NCBI RefSeq assembly: GCF_025141175.1
Contig: NZ_CP081155.1
Coordinates: forward strand, 2,013,001 to 2,077,000
Direction of reading: 5' to 3'
Source of the DNA: Jannaschia sp. M317
Lineage (GTDB): Bacteria; Pseudomonadota; Alphaproteobacteria; Rhodobacterales; Rhodobacteraceae
Length of the DNA stretch: 64,000 nucleotides
The notes beneath the pieces are model-generated. The model had not been told where the DNA came from. It ran no database searches and was given only the letters and a program-made list of their open reading frames with translations. Below are positions 43,169-53,336 of the stretch, piece after piece. Position 1 is the stretch's first letter; each line of letters begins with the position of its first letter. Made by a program: the position numbers and the translations under genes.

Positions 43169-46051
43169 ATGGCCGAGCAGAAGTTCATCGAGGTGCGCGG
43201 TGCGCGCGAACATAACCTCAAGGGCGTCGACGTCGATATTCCGCGCGATCAGCTGGTGGTGATCACCGGTCTGTCGGGGTCGGGGAAATCGTCGCTGGCC
43301 TTCGATACGATCTATGCCGAGGGACAGCGCCGCTATGTCGAATCGCTGTCGGCCTATGCGCGGCAGTTCCTGGACATGATGCAAAAACCGGATGTGGATC
43401 ACATCAGCGGCCTGTCCCCTGCGATTTCCATCGAGCAGAAAACCACGTCCAAGAATCCCCGGTCCACCGTCGGGACGGTGACCGAGATCTACGACTACAT
43501 GCGTCTGCTGTTCGCGCGCGCGGGCACGCCCTATTCGCCGGCCACCGGACAGCCGATCACGGCGCAGCAGGTGCAGGACATGGTCGACCGGGTCATGACG
43601 ATGGAGGAGGGGACGCGCGGGTATCTGCTGGCCCCCATCGTGCGCGACCGCAAGGGCGAGTATCGCAAGGAGATGCTGGAGCTGCGCAAGCAGGGTTTCC
43701 AGCGGGTGAAAGTGGACGGCGACTTTCATGACCTGGATTCCCCGCCCGAGCTGGACAAGAAATTCCGCCATGACATCGACGTGGTCGTCGACCGCATCGT
43801 CGTACGCGAGGGGTTGGAGACACGGCTGGCGGATTCGTTCCGTACCGCGCTGGACCTGGCAGATGGCATCGCCATTCTGGAAACCGCGCCCAAGGAAGGC
43901 GAGGCTGAGCGGATCACCTTCAGCGAGAAATTCGCCTGTCCCGTCAGTGGCTTCACCATCCCCGAGATCGAGCCGCGGCTGTTTTCGTTCAACGCGCCCT
44001 TTGGGGCCTGTCCGACCTGCGATGGGTTGGGGATGGAGCTGTTCTTTGACGAGCGGCTGGTGGTGCCCGACGTCACGCTGACCCTGCCCAAGGGCGCGTT
44101 GGCGCCTTGGAACAAAGGCAAGAGCCCGTATTTCACGCAGACCATCAACTCTATCGCCAAGCATTATGAGTTCGATCAGAAGCTGGCGTGGAAGGACCTG
44201 CCCGAAAAGGTCCAGCAGGTGTTCCTGCGTGGATCCGGCAAGGAAAAGATCAAGTTCCGCTATGACGAAGGCGGGCGCATCTATGAGGTGACGCGCGTGT
44301 TCGAAGGGGTGATCCCCAACATGGAACGCCGCTATCGCGAGACAGATTCGAATTGGGTGCGCGAAGAATTCGAACGCTATCAGAACAACCGCGCCTGCGC
44401 GGCCTGCGGCGGCTATCGCCTGCGGCCCGAGGCGCTGGCGGTCAAGATCGGACCTGTCGACGGCCCGGCAGAGGATCGGCTGCACGTGGGGCAGGTGGTC
44501 CAGATGTCCATCGCCGAGGCGCTTGCCTGGTGCGAGGCGGTGCCGGGGCAATTGTCCAAACAGAACAACGAGATCGCCCGTGCCATCCTGAAGGAGATCC
44601 GGGAGCGGTTGGGGTTCTTGAACAACGTGGGCCTGCAATACCTGACGCTGAGCCGCAACGCGGGCACCCTGTCGGGGGGCGAGAGTCAGCGCATTCGCCT
44701 GGCGTCGCAGATCGGCAGCGGGTTGACCGGCGTGCTTTATGTGCTGGACGAGCCGTCGATCGGTTTGCACCAGCGCGACAACGACCGGTTGCTGACGACG
44801 CTGAAAAACCTGCGGGATCAGGGCAACACGGTCATCGTCGTGGAACACGACGAAGAAGCCATTCGCGAAGCGGATTACGTCTATGACATCGGGCCGGGGG
44901 CCGGGGTTCATGGCGGAACCGTCGTGGCCCACGGCAAGCCGGAGGAGCTGCAGGCCAATCCGGCCTCGATCACCGGTGACTACCTGGCCGGACGGCGCGA
45001 AATCGCGGTGCCCGCCAAACGACGCAAGGGCAACAAGAAAAAGCTGACGGTCGTGAAGGCGACCGGAAACAACCTGAAGGGTGTGACGGCCGAATATCCG
45101 TTGGGCCAATTCGTGGCCGTCACCGGTGTGTCGGGCGGGGGCAAGTCGACCCTGACGATCGAAACGCTGTTCAAGACCGCGTCGATGAAACTGAACGGGG
45201 CACGCCAGACGCCCGCACCCTGTGAGACGGTGAAGGGGTTGGAACACCTCGACAAGGTGATCGACATCGACCAGCGGCCCATCGGGCGCACGCCCCGGTC
45301 GAACCCGGCGACCTATGTGGGGGCCTTCACCCCGATCCGCGACTGGTTCGCGGGTCTGCCCGAGTCTAAGGCGCGCGGCTACAAGCCGGGCCGCTTCAGC
45401 TTCAACGTCAAGGGCGGGCGGTGTGAGGCCTGTCAGGGCGACGGGGTCATCAAGATCGAGATGCACTTCCTGCCCGACGTCTATGTCGAATGCGAGACCT
45501 GCAAGGGCAAACGCTACAACCGCGAGACGCTGGAGATCCACTTCAAGGGCAAGTCGATTGCCGACGTCCTGGATATGACGGTCGAGGACGCGCAGGAGTT
45601 TTTCAAGGCGGTGCCGTCGATCCGCGAGAAGATGGACGCGCTGATGCGCGTCGGTCTGGGATACATCAAGGTGGGGCAGCAGGCGACGACCTTGTCGGGC
45701 GGCGAGGCGCAGCGCGTGAAACTGTCGAAGGAATTGTCCAAACGGTCCACAGGTCGGACTTTGTACATTCTGGACGAGCCTACGACCGGTTTGCACTTCG
45801 AAGATGTTCGAAAACTGCTAGAGGTGTTGCACGAATTGGTCGACGGCGGCAATTCCGTCGTGGTGATCGAGCACAATCTGGACGTGGTGAAGACCGCCGA
45901 TCACGTGATCGACATCGGTCCCGAAGGCGGCGATGGCGGTGGGCAGATCGTGGCCACCGGCACACCCGAACAGATCGCCGAAGCCGAGGGCAGCCATACC
46001 GGTCATTACCTGCGGCCCTTGCTGGCCAAACGCGAAATCGCCGCCGAGTAG
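43169..46051 (+). CDS. uvrA: Excinuclease ABC subunit A
   Basis: UvrA recognises bulky DNA lesions in nucleotide excision repair. The 960-residue protein has two ABC modules: Walker [11 protein letters not shown] (near residue 31) and [10 protein letters not shown] (near 652), signature [11 protein letters not shown] and [11 protein letters not shown]. Zinc modules are seen as CPTCDGLG and CAACGGYRL in the first half, and CEACQGDG with CETCKGKRY in the second. The start ATG 43169 fits the family. Expression is probably controlled by the LexA box upstream. Confidence 0.98.
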   Translation: MAEQKFIEVRGAREHNLKGVDVDIPRDQLVVITGLSGSGKSSLAFDTIYAEGQRRYVESLSAYARQFLDMMQKPDVDHISGLSPAISIEQKTTSKNPRSTVGTVTEIYDYMRLLFARAGTPYSPATGQPITAQQVQDMVDRVMTMEEGTRGYLLAPIVRDRKGEYRKEMLELRKQGFQRVKVDGDFHDLDSPPELDKKFRHDIDVVVDRIVVREGLETRLADSFRTALDLADGIAILETAPKEGEAERITFSEKFACPVSGFTIPEIEPRLFSFNAPFGACPTCDGLGMELFFDERLVVPDVTLTLPKGALAPWNKGKSPYFTQTINSIAKHYEFDQKLAWKDLPEKVQQVFLRGSGKEKIKFRYDEGGRIYEVTRVFEGVIPNMERRYRETDSNWVREEFERYQNNRACAACGGYRLRPEALAVKIGPVDGPAEDRLHVGQVVQMSIAEALAWCEAVPGQLSKQNNEIARAILKEIRERLGFLNNVGLQYLTLSRNAGTLSGGESQRIRLASQIGSGLTGVLYVLDEPSIGLHQRDNDRLLTTLKNLRDQGNTVIVVEHDEEAIREADYVYDIGPGAGVHGGTVVAHGKPEELQANPASITGDYLAGRREIAVPAKRRKGNKKKLTVVKATGNNLKGVTAEYPLGQFVAVTGVSGGGKSTLTIETLFKTASMKLNGARQTPAPCETVKGLEHLDKVIDIDQRPIGRTPRSNPATYVGAFTPIRDWFAGLPESKARGYKPGRFSFNVKGGRCEACQGDGVIKIEMHFLPDVYVECETCKGKRYNRETLEIHFKGKSIADVLDMTVEDAQEFFKAVPSIREKMDALMRVGLGYIKVGQQATTLSGGEAQRVKLSKELSKRSTGRTLYILDEPTTGLHFEDVRKLLEVLHELVDGGNSVVVIEHNLDVVKTADHVIDIGPEGGDGGGQIVATGTPEQIAEAEGSHTGHYLRPLLAKREIAAE

Positions 46052-46061
46052 GCGGCGATTT
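46035..46061. terminator. Terminator between uvrA and the RTX gene (bidirectional)
   Basis: AAATCGCCGCC/GGCGGCGATTT is a perfect 11-base stem with a five-base loop that includes the uvrA stop codon. The flanking A and T runs let it work in both directions for the two convergent genes. Confidence 0.7.
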
Positions 46062-46079
46062 ACGAGGGTCCGGACGGGA

Positions 46080-47813
46080 CTAGAAGAAGGTGAAGACGTC
46101 TTCGGTCAGCTCTGCCGCCTCTAGTCGGTTGTTGGTGTCGAGCAGCAGGATCTCGTCCCCGGCTAGGCCGGTGATCAGGACGTGGCCTCCGGCCGTGTCG
46201 ATGATCGTGAGGTCCGAATAGCTGCCGCCCTCGATGTGGATATCGTCAAGGCCTGCCTGAAAATCCTGGACCCGATCACGGGTGCCGTCGGCGACAAAGA
46301 CAAAGGTATCGGCGTCGGCCCCGCCCCACATCTTGTCCTTGCCACGACCGTCGGTGATCACGTCGGCACCGCCACCACCCAGAAGGTTGTCGTTGCCGTC
46401 GCCACCAAGGATGGTGTCGTCACCCACGTCGCCCAGAATGGTGTCGTTGTGCTTGCCTCCGTCCAGATGATCGCCGCCAGCCCCACCGGTGATGCGGTCG
46501 TGACCCACGTCGCCGGTGATGGTATCTGCGCCGGACCCGCCATGCAGGTGGTCGTTGCCGTGTTCGCCGAACAGCAGGTCGTTGTCGTCCCCGCCCATCA
46601 GCGTGTCGTTTTCGCGCCCGCCATAAAGCGTATCTGTCCCGTGACCGCCCCAGGCCATGTCGCGGCCCAGGCCACCGACGATCATGTCGTTGCCGTTGTC
46701 ACCCCAGAGCTTGTCGTTGCCATGACCGCCGTCCAGCAGGTCATCGTCGGCCCCGCCATAGATATTGTCATGACCGCCCGAACCCGAAAGCGAGTCTTCG
46801 CCCGCGCCGCCCCAGATGGAGTCGTTGTCGGCCTCGCCGTCGATGGTGTCGTTCCCGGTCTGGCCGAACATCTTGTCGTGACCGGACCCACCGGTCATCA
46901 CGTCCGCGCCCTGGCCACCGAACAGCCGGTCATTGCCCCGCTCTCCGTCCATGGTGTCGTTGCCGTTGTTGCCGTGGATGGCGTCATGGCCATCGCCTCC
47001 CCGCAGGCTGTCGTCGCCGGAGCCACCGTGAAGCGTGTCGTGGCCGTCCTCTCCGTCGAGGAAATCGGCATCGGCACCGCCGCGCAGGGTATCGGCCCCA
47101 TCGCCGCCGCGCAGGGTGTCGGCCCCCGCGCCACCGTCGAGGAAATCGTTGTGGTCGCCACCATCGAGGCTGTCGCTTCCGGCACCGCCCCAAAGGCTGT
47201 CGTGGCCCTTGCCGCCGTCGATGGTGTCGTTGTCGTTGTTGCCGAACAGCCGATCGTTGCCACGGTCGCCGTCGATATTGTCGGCCCCGTCGCCGCCGAT
47301 GATGCTGTCGTTGCCGTCGTCGCCGCGCAACTGGTCATCGCCCGCTCCGCCATGCAGCGTGTCGGCACCCGACTCTCCGTCGATGCGGTCGTTGCCGGCA
47401 AGGCCAAAGATCAGATCGCCCGCGGAGGTGCCCGTCATCAGGTCACGATTTGCGGTGCCGCGTAGACCCGGCAGGGGCGCGGGCAGGGGCACCGGCGGTG
47501 CAGGCACCTCGCCACCGGCAGGCGGCTGTTCGTCGGGCCCGGCGTCCTGTTCATCGCCACCGGCGTGCGGTGCCTGGTCGGGGCCCGCGGCGGGCTGTTC
47601 GTCGCCACCTTCTTGGTGCTGATCCTGCCGATCTTCGTCATCGTTGCGTCGGCCATGTGCATTTGCATGATCGGGCGGCCCGTTCTGGGCCGGCTGATCA
47701 CGTCCCTCTTCGGGGGGCGAGGGAACGATTACCGGCCCGCGTGGGACAGGGTTCAGCAGCCAGTCGGGGATCTGAATATTGATCGGAGGGGGCGTCCAAG
47801 GTGTCCAAAACAT
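46080..47813 (-). CDS. RTX-type calcium-binding repeat protein
   Basis: This 577-residue acidic protein has an N-terminal part (1-110) rich in Pro, Asp, Glu, Gln and His with no signal peptide. About forty glycine/aspartate nonapeptides of the form GGxGxDxLx (115-500) follow, forming calcium-filled beta rolls. It ends with [17 protein letters not shown] and a short C-terminal domain, the usual type I secretion region. It is probably exported to the medium or cell surface. No catalytic domain is visible and no ABC exporter is adjacent. The ribosome site at ATG 47813 is weak. Confidence 0.88.
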   Translation of the reverse strand: MFWTPWTPPPINIQIPDWLLNPVPRGPVIVPSPPEEGRDQPAQNGPPDHANAHGRRNDDEDRQDQHQEGGDEQPAAGPDQAPHAGGDEQDAGPDEQPPAGGEVPAPPVPLPAPLPGLRGTANRDLMTGTSAGDLIFGLAGNDRIDGESGADTLHGGAGDDQLRGDDGNDSIIGGDGADNIDGDRGNDRLFGNNDNDTIDGGKGHDSLWGGAGSDSLDGGDHNDFLDGGAGADTLRGGDGADTLRGGADADFLDGEDGHDTLHGGSGDDSLRGGDGHDAIHGNNGNDTMDGERGNDRLFGGQGADVMTGGSGHDKMFGQTGNDTIDGEADNDSIWGGAGEDSLSGSGGHDNIYGGADDDLLDGGHGNDKLWGDNGNDMIVGGLGRDMAWGGHGTDTLYGGRENDTLMGGDDNDLLFGEHGNDHLHGGSGADTITGDVGHDRITGGAGGDHLDGGKHNDTILGDVGDDTILGGDGNDNLLGGGGADVITDGRGKDKMWGGADADTFVFVADGTRDRVQDFQAGLDDIHIEGGSYSDLTIIDTAGGHVLITGLAGDEILLLDTNNRLEAAELTEDVFTFF

Positions 47814-47921
47814 GCGAATCTCGGGTTTGAATTTGCGTTGGCACCTGTGTCGAAGTGCGGCTAGGCAAATTAAGTTCGAGAATGTGGCAAATTTCAGAAA
47901 ATTGGCTGTGTCTGATGTTAT

Positions 47922-49091
47922 TTACGGCAGGCGTACCTTCAGCGCACCCAGCCCGTGAAAGTGATAGATGTCCGCGTAGCGCGGCGGCTCCGAGACAGTC
48001 AGGCTCGGACAGCGTTCGGACAGGGCGCGCAACCCGCCCAGCAGCTCCAGACGCGCAAGCGGGGCGCCGATGCAAAAATGCAGACCCGCGCCAAAGGACG
48101 TCGACGCAGGCGGGCCGGGGAACCGGCTCGGATCGAAACGGGCGGGCGTCTCATAGACTTCGGGGTCGCGATTGGCGGCGCCCAGCAACAGACCGACCTG
48201 CTGCCCCCTGGCGAACCGATGGCCCATGATGTCGATGTCCTCCAGCGCGTAGCGGGTGAACATATGAAGCGGCGCGTCGTGGCGCAGCACTTCTTCGACC
48301 ACCGGCTCCGAGATCTGGCTGCCCCACAGCCCGGCGGCGCAAAGCCCGGCAATCCCGTTGCCCAGGGTGTGGACCGTGGCCTCGTGACCCGCGTTGAGCA
48401 GCAGGATGCAGGTCGTCGTCACCTCTTCTGGTGACAGCTTGCCGTCGTCGCTGACGCGCAGCAGTTGCGAAATCAGGTCGTCGCTCGGTGCCCGGCGCTT
48501 GGCGGCGAAAATGTCGAGCAGATAGGCGGTGAACTCGGCGGCGGCGGTTGCAGCGGCGCGTTCGTCGGCAAGGGTGCGGCGGGCCTGATACATCCCGACC
48601 ATGGCGTTGGACCATCGCAATAGATCCGGCGCGTCCGTCTCGGGCACGCCCAGCAAGCGCGCGATGACACGGACCGGCAGGGGCCGCGCAAAAGCGTCCA
48701 GCAAGTCGAAATCGCCTGCCGGGAAGGCGTCGATCAAGGCATGGGACAACGCGTCGATTTCTGGGGCCAGCGCCGCGATCCGCCGCGAGGTAAAGGCGCG
48801 CAGAACCTGGGCGCGCAGGCGGGTATGGCGCGGCGGCTCCAGCTCCAGCATGGAGTGATCCTCGACCGCCCAAAAGGCGGCCTGATGCGGTGGGCGGGGC
48901 GGCGGGAAGGGATTCTCGCGCCCGAACCGGCGATCCCGCAACAACTGGCTGACCGCCGCGTGGCCCGCAGCGACGGGCATGTCGTACTCCGTCCAGAAGG
49001 CCAGCGGCCCGGCGGCGCGCAAACGATCGTAGAACGGATAGGGGTCCTGCACAAAGGCCGGATCGGTCGGGGATTGGTCAAGGCGTTGCAT
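47922..49091 (-). CDS. Cytochrome P450
   Basis: This soluble bacterial P450 has 389 residues. The oxygen-activating I-helix is LLNAGHEATVHT, the K-helix ExxR is EEVLRHDAP, and the heme cysteine lies in SFGAGLHFCIGAPLAR. It will need a ferredoxin and reductase encoded elsewhere. The substrate is unknown. ATG 49091 is the family-like start; translation further upstream would run across the neighbouring promoter. It is divergent from the second DctB gene, with 75 bases between. Confidence 0.94.
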   Translation of the reverse strand: MQRLDQSPTDPAFVQDPYPFYDRLRAAGPLAFWTEYDMPVAAGHAAVSQLLRDRRFGRENPFPPPRPPHQAAFWAVEDHSMLELEPPRHTRLRAQVLRAFTSRRIAALAPEIDALSHALIDAFPAGDFDLLDAFARPLPVRVIARLLGVPETDAPDLLRWSNAMVGMYQARRTLADERAAATAAAEFTAYLLDIFAAKRRAPSDDLISQLLRVSDDGKLSPEEVTTTCILLLNAGHEATVHTLGNGIAGLCAAGLWGSQISEPVVEEVLRHDAPLHMFTRYALEDIDIMGHRFARGQQVGLLLGAANRDPEVYETPARFDPSRFPGPPASTSFGAGLHFCIGAPLARLELLGGLRALSERCPSLTVSEPPRYADIYHFHGLGALKVRLP

Positions 49092-49166
49092 CCGCCGAGG
49101 TGGCCCGTCCCGCGGGGCGGGGTCAAGCGGGCTTTCCCCGGACAGCGTGCCTGTTATCGTGGGGTC

Positions 49167-50840
49167 ATGTACAGGTTGGCGATCATAACCGGGTTTCTGG
49201 CGTCCGTCTTCGGCGTGGCTGCTGTCGTCTGGTGGACGACACTGGGGGCCGGGCTGGACGCAGCGGCGGCCAAGGGGCGGTCGGACCTGAGCCTTGCCGC
49301 GGACCGGCTGGTGTTGGAATTGCAGCGCGCGCGCGATCTGTCGGTGCACCTGGCCGATGACCCCCGCGTGTTGGACAGCCTGACCGGGCAGGCCGAGGCA
49401 TCGCAGGTCGCATCGCTGTTGCGGGCAACGGCGGATCGGGCGGGGGCCTCGGATATCGTCCTGATGCGGCCGGACGGGCGGGTCAGCGCGTCGGCCAGCG
49501 GCTCTGCCGAGGCGGCCCCCACCGCCATCTGGCTGGAACGTGCCACCCACGGCGCGCTTGGCTATGGGCCGTCGCCGGACGGGCGGGAATTCATCAACGC
49601 CGCCCCTGTTTTCGCCCGCGACGGGCAGGTCGCGGGCGCGGTGGTCGTCAACAGGTCGTTGCCCACGATCGAGCGGTCCTGGCGCGGCCAACCGCAGGCG
49701 ATCTATTTCAGCGATCCCTCGGGCCGGGTGCTGGTCACCAACCGCGAGGAGCTGCGCGGCCAGGCGCCTGAGGGCGTGCGTGTGCCGATGCGGGGTCTGG
49801 ATCTACGCCGGCTGGAGGCAGGGCGCTATGTCCCCCGCAACGCGCTGCATCTGGAGCTGCCCTTGCCGGTGATCGGGCTGACGGCGGAAATCCTGGTTGA
49901 TATCGACCCCGCGCAGCGCCTGGCGCTGGCGCAGGCCGTGGCGGTTGGTGCGGTCCTTATGGTCGTGGGGGCGGCACTGGCCTTTCTTTGGGCGCGACGT
50001 CGGACGCTGGCATTGGCCAACGCCCAGCTGGAAGCGCGCGTGGCCGAGCGCACCGCAGAGCTGTCGACCGCCAACGCCCGCCTGAAGGGCGAAGTGCGCG
50101 AGCGGCGCGAGGCAGAGGCCGCGTTGACGCGGGCGCAGGCCGAATTGGTGCAGGCGTCCAAGCTGTCGGCCCTGGGGCAGATGTCGGCGGGGATCAGTCA
50201 CGAGCTGAACCAGCCCCTGATGGCGCTGCGATCGTTCGCGGGCAACGCAGAGACCTTTCTGGAACGCGGCAACACAGAGGCGGCCGCGCGCAACCTGTCG
50301 CGGATCGCGGATCTGGCGCGGCGCATGGGGCGGATCATCCGGAACCTGCGCGCGTTCGCCCGCGCAGAGCCAGAGCCGGCGGTGCCGACGGACCTGTGCG
50401 CGGTTCTGGCCTCGGCGTTGGAAATCACCGAAGCACGGCGCGCGGGCGAAGGGGTCGAGACGCGGGTGACCGCGCCCACGGGCCCGGTCTGGGCAATGGG
50501 CGGCGAGGTGCGATTGGCGCAGGTTCTGGTCAACCTGTTGACCAATGCCGTCGACGCGACCGAGGATCAGGCAGAAAGGCGCGTCGAAGTCACCCTGACC
50601 GAAGCCCCGCCCCGGTTCACCGTACGTGACAGCGGCCGCGGACTGGCCGACCCGGCCAGCATCTTCGACCCGTTCTATTCAACCAAGGAGGTGGGGCAGG
50701 GTCTGGGCCTGGGACTGTCGATCAGCTACGGCATCGTGTCCGGCTTTGGCGGACGGATCGCGGGGCGCAACGCGCCGGACGGCGGCGCGGAATTCACCGT
50801 CGAGTTGATCGCCGCCGATCCTGTGGAGGAAGCCGCGTGA
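49167..50840 (+). CDS. dctB: DctB-type sensor histidine kinase (second copy)
   Basis: This inner-membrane kinase has 557 residues. Membrane segments at about residues 5-25 and 255-275 enclose a periplasmic PAS-like sensor. A coiled coil, H-box GISHELNQPLMAL (His near 344), N-box LVNLLTNAVDA and GLGLGLSISYGIVSGFGG follow. It overlaps the response-regulator gene by four bases (GTGA), and dctPQM follows, so it is very likely the sensor of C4-dicarboxylates for that TRAP system. Confidence 0.9.
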   Translation: MYRLAIITGFLASVFGVAAVVWWTTLGAGLDAAAAKGRSDLSLAADRLVLELQRARDLSVHLADDPRVLDSLTGQAEASQVASLLRATADRAGASDIVLMRPDGRVSASASGSAEAAPTAIWLERATHGALGYGPSPDGREFINAAPVFARDGQVAGAVVVNRSLPTIERSWRGQPQAIYFSDPSGRVLVTNREELRGQAPEGVRVPMRGLDLRRLEAGRYVPRNALHLELPLPVIGLTAEILVDIDPAQRLALAQAVAVGAVLMVVGAALAFLWARRRTLALANAQLEARVAERTAELSTANARLKGEVRERREAEAALTRAQAELVQASKLSALGQMSAGISHELNQPLMALRSFAGNAETFLERGNTEAAARNLSRIADLARRMGRIIRNLRAFARAEPEPAVPTDLCAVLASALEITEARRAGEGVETRVTAPTGPVWAMGGEVRLAQVLVNLLTNAVDATEDQAERRVEVTLTEAPPRFTVRDSGRGLADPASIFDPFYSTKEVGQGLGLGLSISYGIVSGFGGRIAGRNAPDGGAEFTVELIAADPVEEAA

Positions 50841-52057
50841 CCGACATCCTGCTGGTAGAAGACGACGCCCATGTGCGCGAGGCGCTGGAACAGACGCTGG
50901 AGCTGGCGGACCTGTCGGTGACGGCGGTGAACAGCTTTGTGGCAGCCAAGGACCGGATCACGCGGTCCTTGCCTGGCGTGATCCTGTCGGACGTGCGGAT
51001 GCCCGGACGCGACGGGTTTCACCTGCTCAGTTACGCGCGCGGGGTCGATCCGGACCTGCCGGTGATCCTGTTGACCGGCGAGGGGGACGTGCCCTCGGCG
51101 GTGCGGGGCATGACCGAGGGGGCGTTTGCCTTTCTGGAAAAGCCTTGCGAGCCGGACGATCTGCTGGATGTGTTGCGCCGGGCGCTGGGCTTGCGGGCCT
51201 CGACCCTGGCGGCCCGCAAGGCACGCGGTGCCCTGGAGGGGGGCGATGCGGCGGCGCGGATTCTGTACGGTGTGTCGCCCGAGGCGGAGCATCTGCGGGA
51301 AACGGCCCGCGCCGTGGCCCGTGGCACCGGGGCCGTCCTGATCCATGGTGAGGCGGGCGTGGGCACGTCCAAGGTGGCCGAGGTCATTCACCTGCTGTCC
51401 CCGCGCGGTGCCGGGCCCTTTGTGAAACGCAGCGCGCCGGCGCTGGACCGCGAGGCGCTGAGCGAAGCGTTGCATCTGGCCCAGGGGGGCAGCCTGTTTC
51501 TGGACAAGATAGAGGCCCTGCCGCGCGAGCTGCAATTCATCCTGTCGGACCTGATCGAAGACGGGCAGGCCGCGCGGTTGCTGGCCGCGACGAACACCGA
51601 TCCGGCGGGGCTGTTGTCGGTGTTGGATGGTGACCTCTATTACCGGTTGGAGGGGTTGCAGGTGCGCATCCCCAGCCTGCGCGAACGGCCGAGCGACATT
51701 CCGGTCATGTTTCGTCACTATCTGGCGCAGGCCTGCGAACAGGCGGATCTGCCGGTGCCGTCGGTTCCCCCTGATTTTCAGGCGCGGTTGATGGCGCGGG
51801 ATTGGCCCGGCAATGCGCGGGCGTTGATGAACCACGCCATGCGCTTTGCCATGGGGATGGAGCAGGAGGCACCGCGCGGCACTGCGGGGCTTGCCGACCG
51901 GATGCGCGCCGTTGAACGCGCGATCCTGATCGAGACCTTGACCCGCCATCGCGGTGCGGCCAGCGCTGCGGCGCGCGACCTCGACCTGCCGCGCAAGACA
52001 TTCTACGACAAACTGGCGCGCCACGGGGTGAAGGCCGAAGACTATCGGCCTGACTGA
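50837..52057 (+). CDS. dctD: DctD-like response regulator with degenerate AAA+ domain (second copy)
   Basis: The protein has 406 residues: receiver (Asp52 in LSDVRMPG, Lys102 in LEKPC), a shortened AAA+ domain and a C-terminal Fis helix-turn-helix (AARDLDLPRKTFYDKL). Walker A reads GEAGVGTS (171-178), so the essential lysine is threonine. The GAFTGA loop and its surroundings are deleted. Walker B reads LFLDKIEAL with Lys in place of Glu, and the first finger arginine is missing (LDGDLYYRL). ATP-driven sigma-54 activation is therefore very unlikely. It probably works as a phosphorylation-controlled DNA-binding protein. GTG 50837 overlaps dctB. Confidence 0.88.
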   Translation: MTDILLVEDDAHVREALEQTLELADLSVTAVNSFVAAKDRITRSLPGVILSDVRMPGRDGFHLLSYARGVDPDLPVILLTGEGDVPSAVRGMTEGAFAFLEKPCEPDDLLDVLRRALGLRASTLAARKARGALEGGDAAARILYGVSPEAEHLRETARAVARGTGAVLIHGEAGVGTSKVAEVIHLLSPRGAGPFVKRSAPALDREALSEALHLAQGGSLFLDKIEALPRELQFILSDLIEDGQAARLLAATNTDPAGLLSVLDGDLYYRLEGLQVRIPSLRERPSDIPVMFRHYLAQACEQADLPVPSVPPDFQARLMARDWPGNARALMNHAMRFAMGMEQEAPRGTAGLADRMRAVERAILIETLTRHRGAASAAARDLDLPRKTFYDKLARHGVKAEDYRPD

Positions 52058-52070
52058 CCCGTCCCACGGT

Positions 52071-52120
52071 GTGCGGGAATCCGCACAGTTAGCGGCAACG
52101 GGGCGAGCGGAAATCCGCAC
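52071..52120. promoter_or_regulatory. Tandem DctD-type operators before dctP
   Basis: The palindrome GTGCGG-GAAT-CCGCAC (52071-52086, extendable by one pair to TGTGCGG/CCGCACA) and a second copy GAGCGG-AAAT-CCGCAC (52105-52120) lie 34 bases apart, 150-200 bases before dctP. They resemble the DctD binding palindromes I remember from dctA of rhizobia. They are the natural targets of the DctD-like protein encoded just upstream. Confidence 0.7.
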
Positions 52121-52269
52121 GCGTCCAGGGAACTATTCCCAGCCCGTCGTTCAAGCATCTGTTTTTTCTGATTTTACATCGCCGGGAAACGAGGCGCTTT
52201 CGTGCTTTCACGACCCTGTTACCTTACACCCGTGAGCGCGCCGGAGGGGCGCGTATAGGGAGAAGAGAC

Positions 52270-53265
52270 ATGAAATATCTGACGACTGCCGCCACCGCGC
52301 TGGCCCTGACGATGACCGGCCAGGCCGCTTTTGCCGCCTGCGACGACGGTGAGATCGTGGCCAAGTTTGCCCACGTCACCAACACCGACCGCCACCCCAA
52401 GGGCATCGCTGCCAGCCTGCTGCAAGAGCGGGTCAACGAAGAGATGAACGGCGTGATGTGCGTCGAGGTGTTCCCGAACTCGACCCTGTACAACGATGAT
52501 CAGGTGCTTGAGGCGATGCTGCAGGGCGACGTCCAGCTGGCCGCGCCGTCACTGTCCAAGTTCGAGGCCTTTACCAAGGTTTTCCAAGTGTTCGACCTGC
52601 CGTTCGTGTTCGAGGACATCAACGCCGTCGACCGTTTCCAGCTGTCCGAGGATGGCCAGTCGATGCTCAACTCCATGCAGCGTCGCGGCCTTCAGGGCAT
52701 GGCGTTCTGGCACAATGGCATGAAGCAGATGTCGGCCAACAAGCCGCTGGAAATGCCCGGCGATGCCGCCGGACTCAAGTTCCGCGTCCAGCCGTCCGAC
52801 GTGATCGTGGCCCAGATGGAAGCAATCGGCGTCAGCCCGCAGCCGATGGCCTTCTCCGAAGTCTACGGCGCGTTGCAGACCGGTGTTGTCGACGGGCAGG
52901 AAAACACCTGGTCCAACATCTACGGGCAGAAATTCTTTGAGGTGCAGGACGGCGTGACCGAGACCAACCACGGCATCATCGACTATCTGGTGGTGTCCTC
53001 GGTCGACTGGCTCGACAGCCTTGAGCCGGAGGTGCGCGACCAGTTCACCACCATCCTGTCCGAAGTGACCGAGGCCCGGAACGCCGAGTCCACCCGCGTC
53101 AACGAAGAGGCCAAGGAAGCGATCATCGCCGCCGGTGGCGTCGTGCGTCAACTGACGCCGGAATCGCGGACCGCCTGGGTCGAAGCGATGAAGCCGGTCT
53201 GGGCGCAGTTCGCCGACAGCATCGGTCAGGAAAACATCGACGCCGCGGTCAGCTACAACAACTGA
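52270..53265 (+). CDS. dctP: TRAP transporter solute-binding protein DctP
   Basis: This periplasmic receptor for C4-dicarboxylates has 331 residues with a signal peptide (about 1-22, QAAFA-AC). The core has IVAKFAHVTNTDRHPKG, GVMCVEVFPNSTLYND, the substrate-binding Arg in GLKFRVQPSDV, and VYGALQTGVVDGQENTWSN. GGGAGAAGAG precedes the ATG. dctQ and dctM follow. Confidence 0.95.
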   Translation: MKYLTTAATALALTMTGQAAFAACDDGEIVAKFAHVTNTDRHPKGIAASLLQERVNEEMNGVMCVEVFPNSTLYNDDQVLEAMLQGDVQLAAPSLSKFEAFTKVFQVFDLPFVFEDINAVDRFQLSEDGQSMLNSMQRRGLQGMAFWHNGMKQMSANKPLEMPGDAAGLKFRVQPSDVIVAQMEAIGVSPQPMAFSEVYGALQTGVVDGQENTWSNIYGQKFFEVQDGVTETNHGIIDYLVVSSVDWLDSLEPEVRDQFTTILSEVTEARNAESTRVNEEAKEAIIAAGGVVRQLTPESRTAWVEAMKPVWAQFADSIGQENIDAAVSYNN

Positions 53266-53336
53266 TCGTCCGCGATTGATGATATCGTCCGGGGCCGCGA
53301 TGGCCCCGGACCTCCGTTCGAGGGGAGGGGACGTCC

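Noticed and set aside
43133..45796. Open frame of 887 codons antisense to uvrA
   Set aside because: It lies wholly within uvrA, has biased composition and resembles no protein family; typical high-GC shadow.
46300..47420. Dense short repeats that could suggest a CRISPR array or satellite
   Set aside because: The repeats follow the 27-base period of RTX nonapeptides, vary at third positions and lie in an open frame; there are no constant repeats with unique spacers.
46182..47465. Open frame of 427 codons on the strand opposite the RTX gene, rich in Val and Ala
   Set aside because: It is a by-product of the repeated GGxGxD codons read in antisense; no start signals and no family.
52184..52197. 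Sigma-54 promoter before dctP
   Set aside because: Only the bare GG-N10-GC is present; the conserved flanks are missing, and the adjacent regulator lacks GAFTGA.
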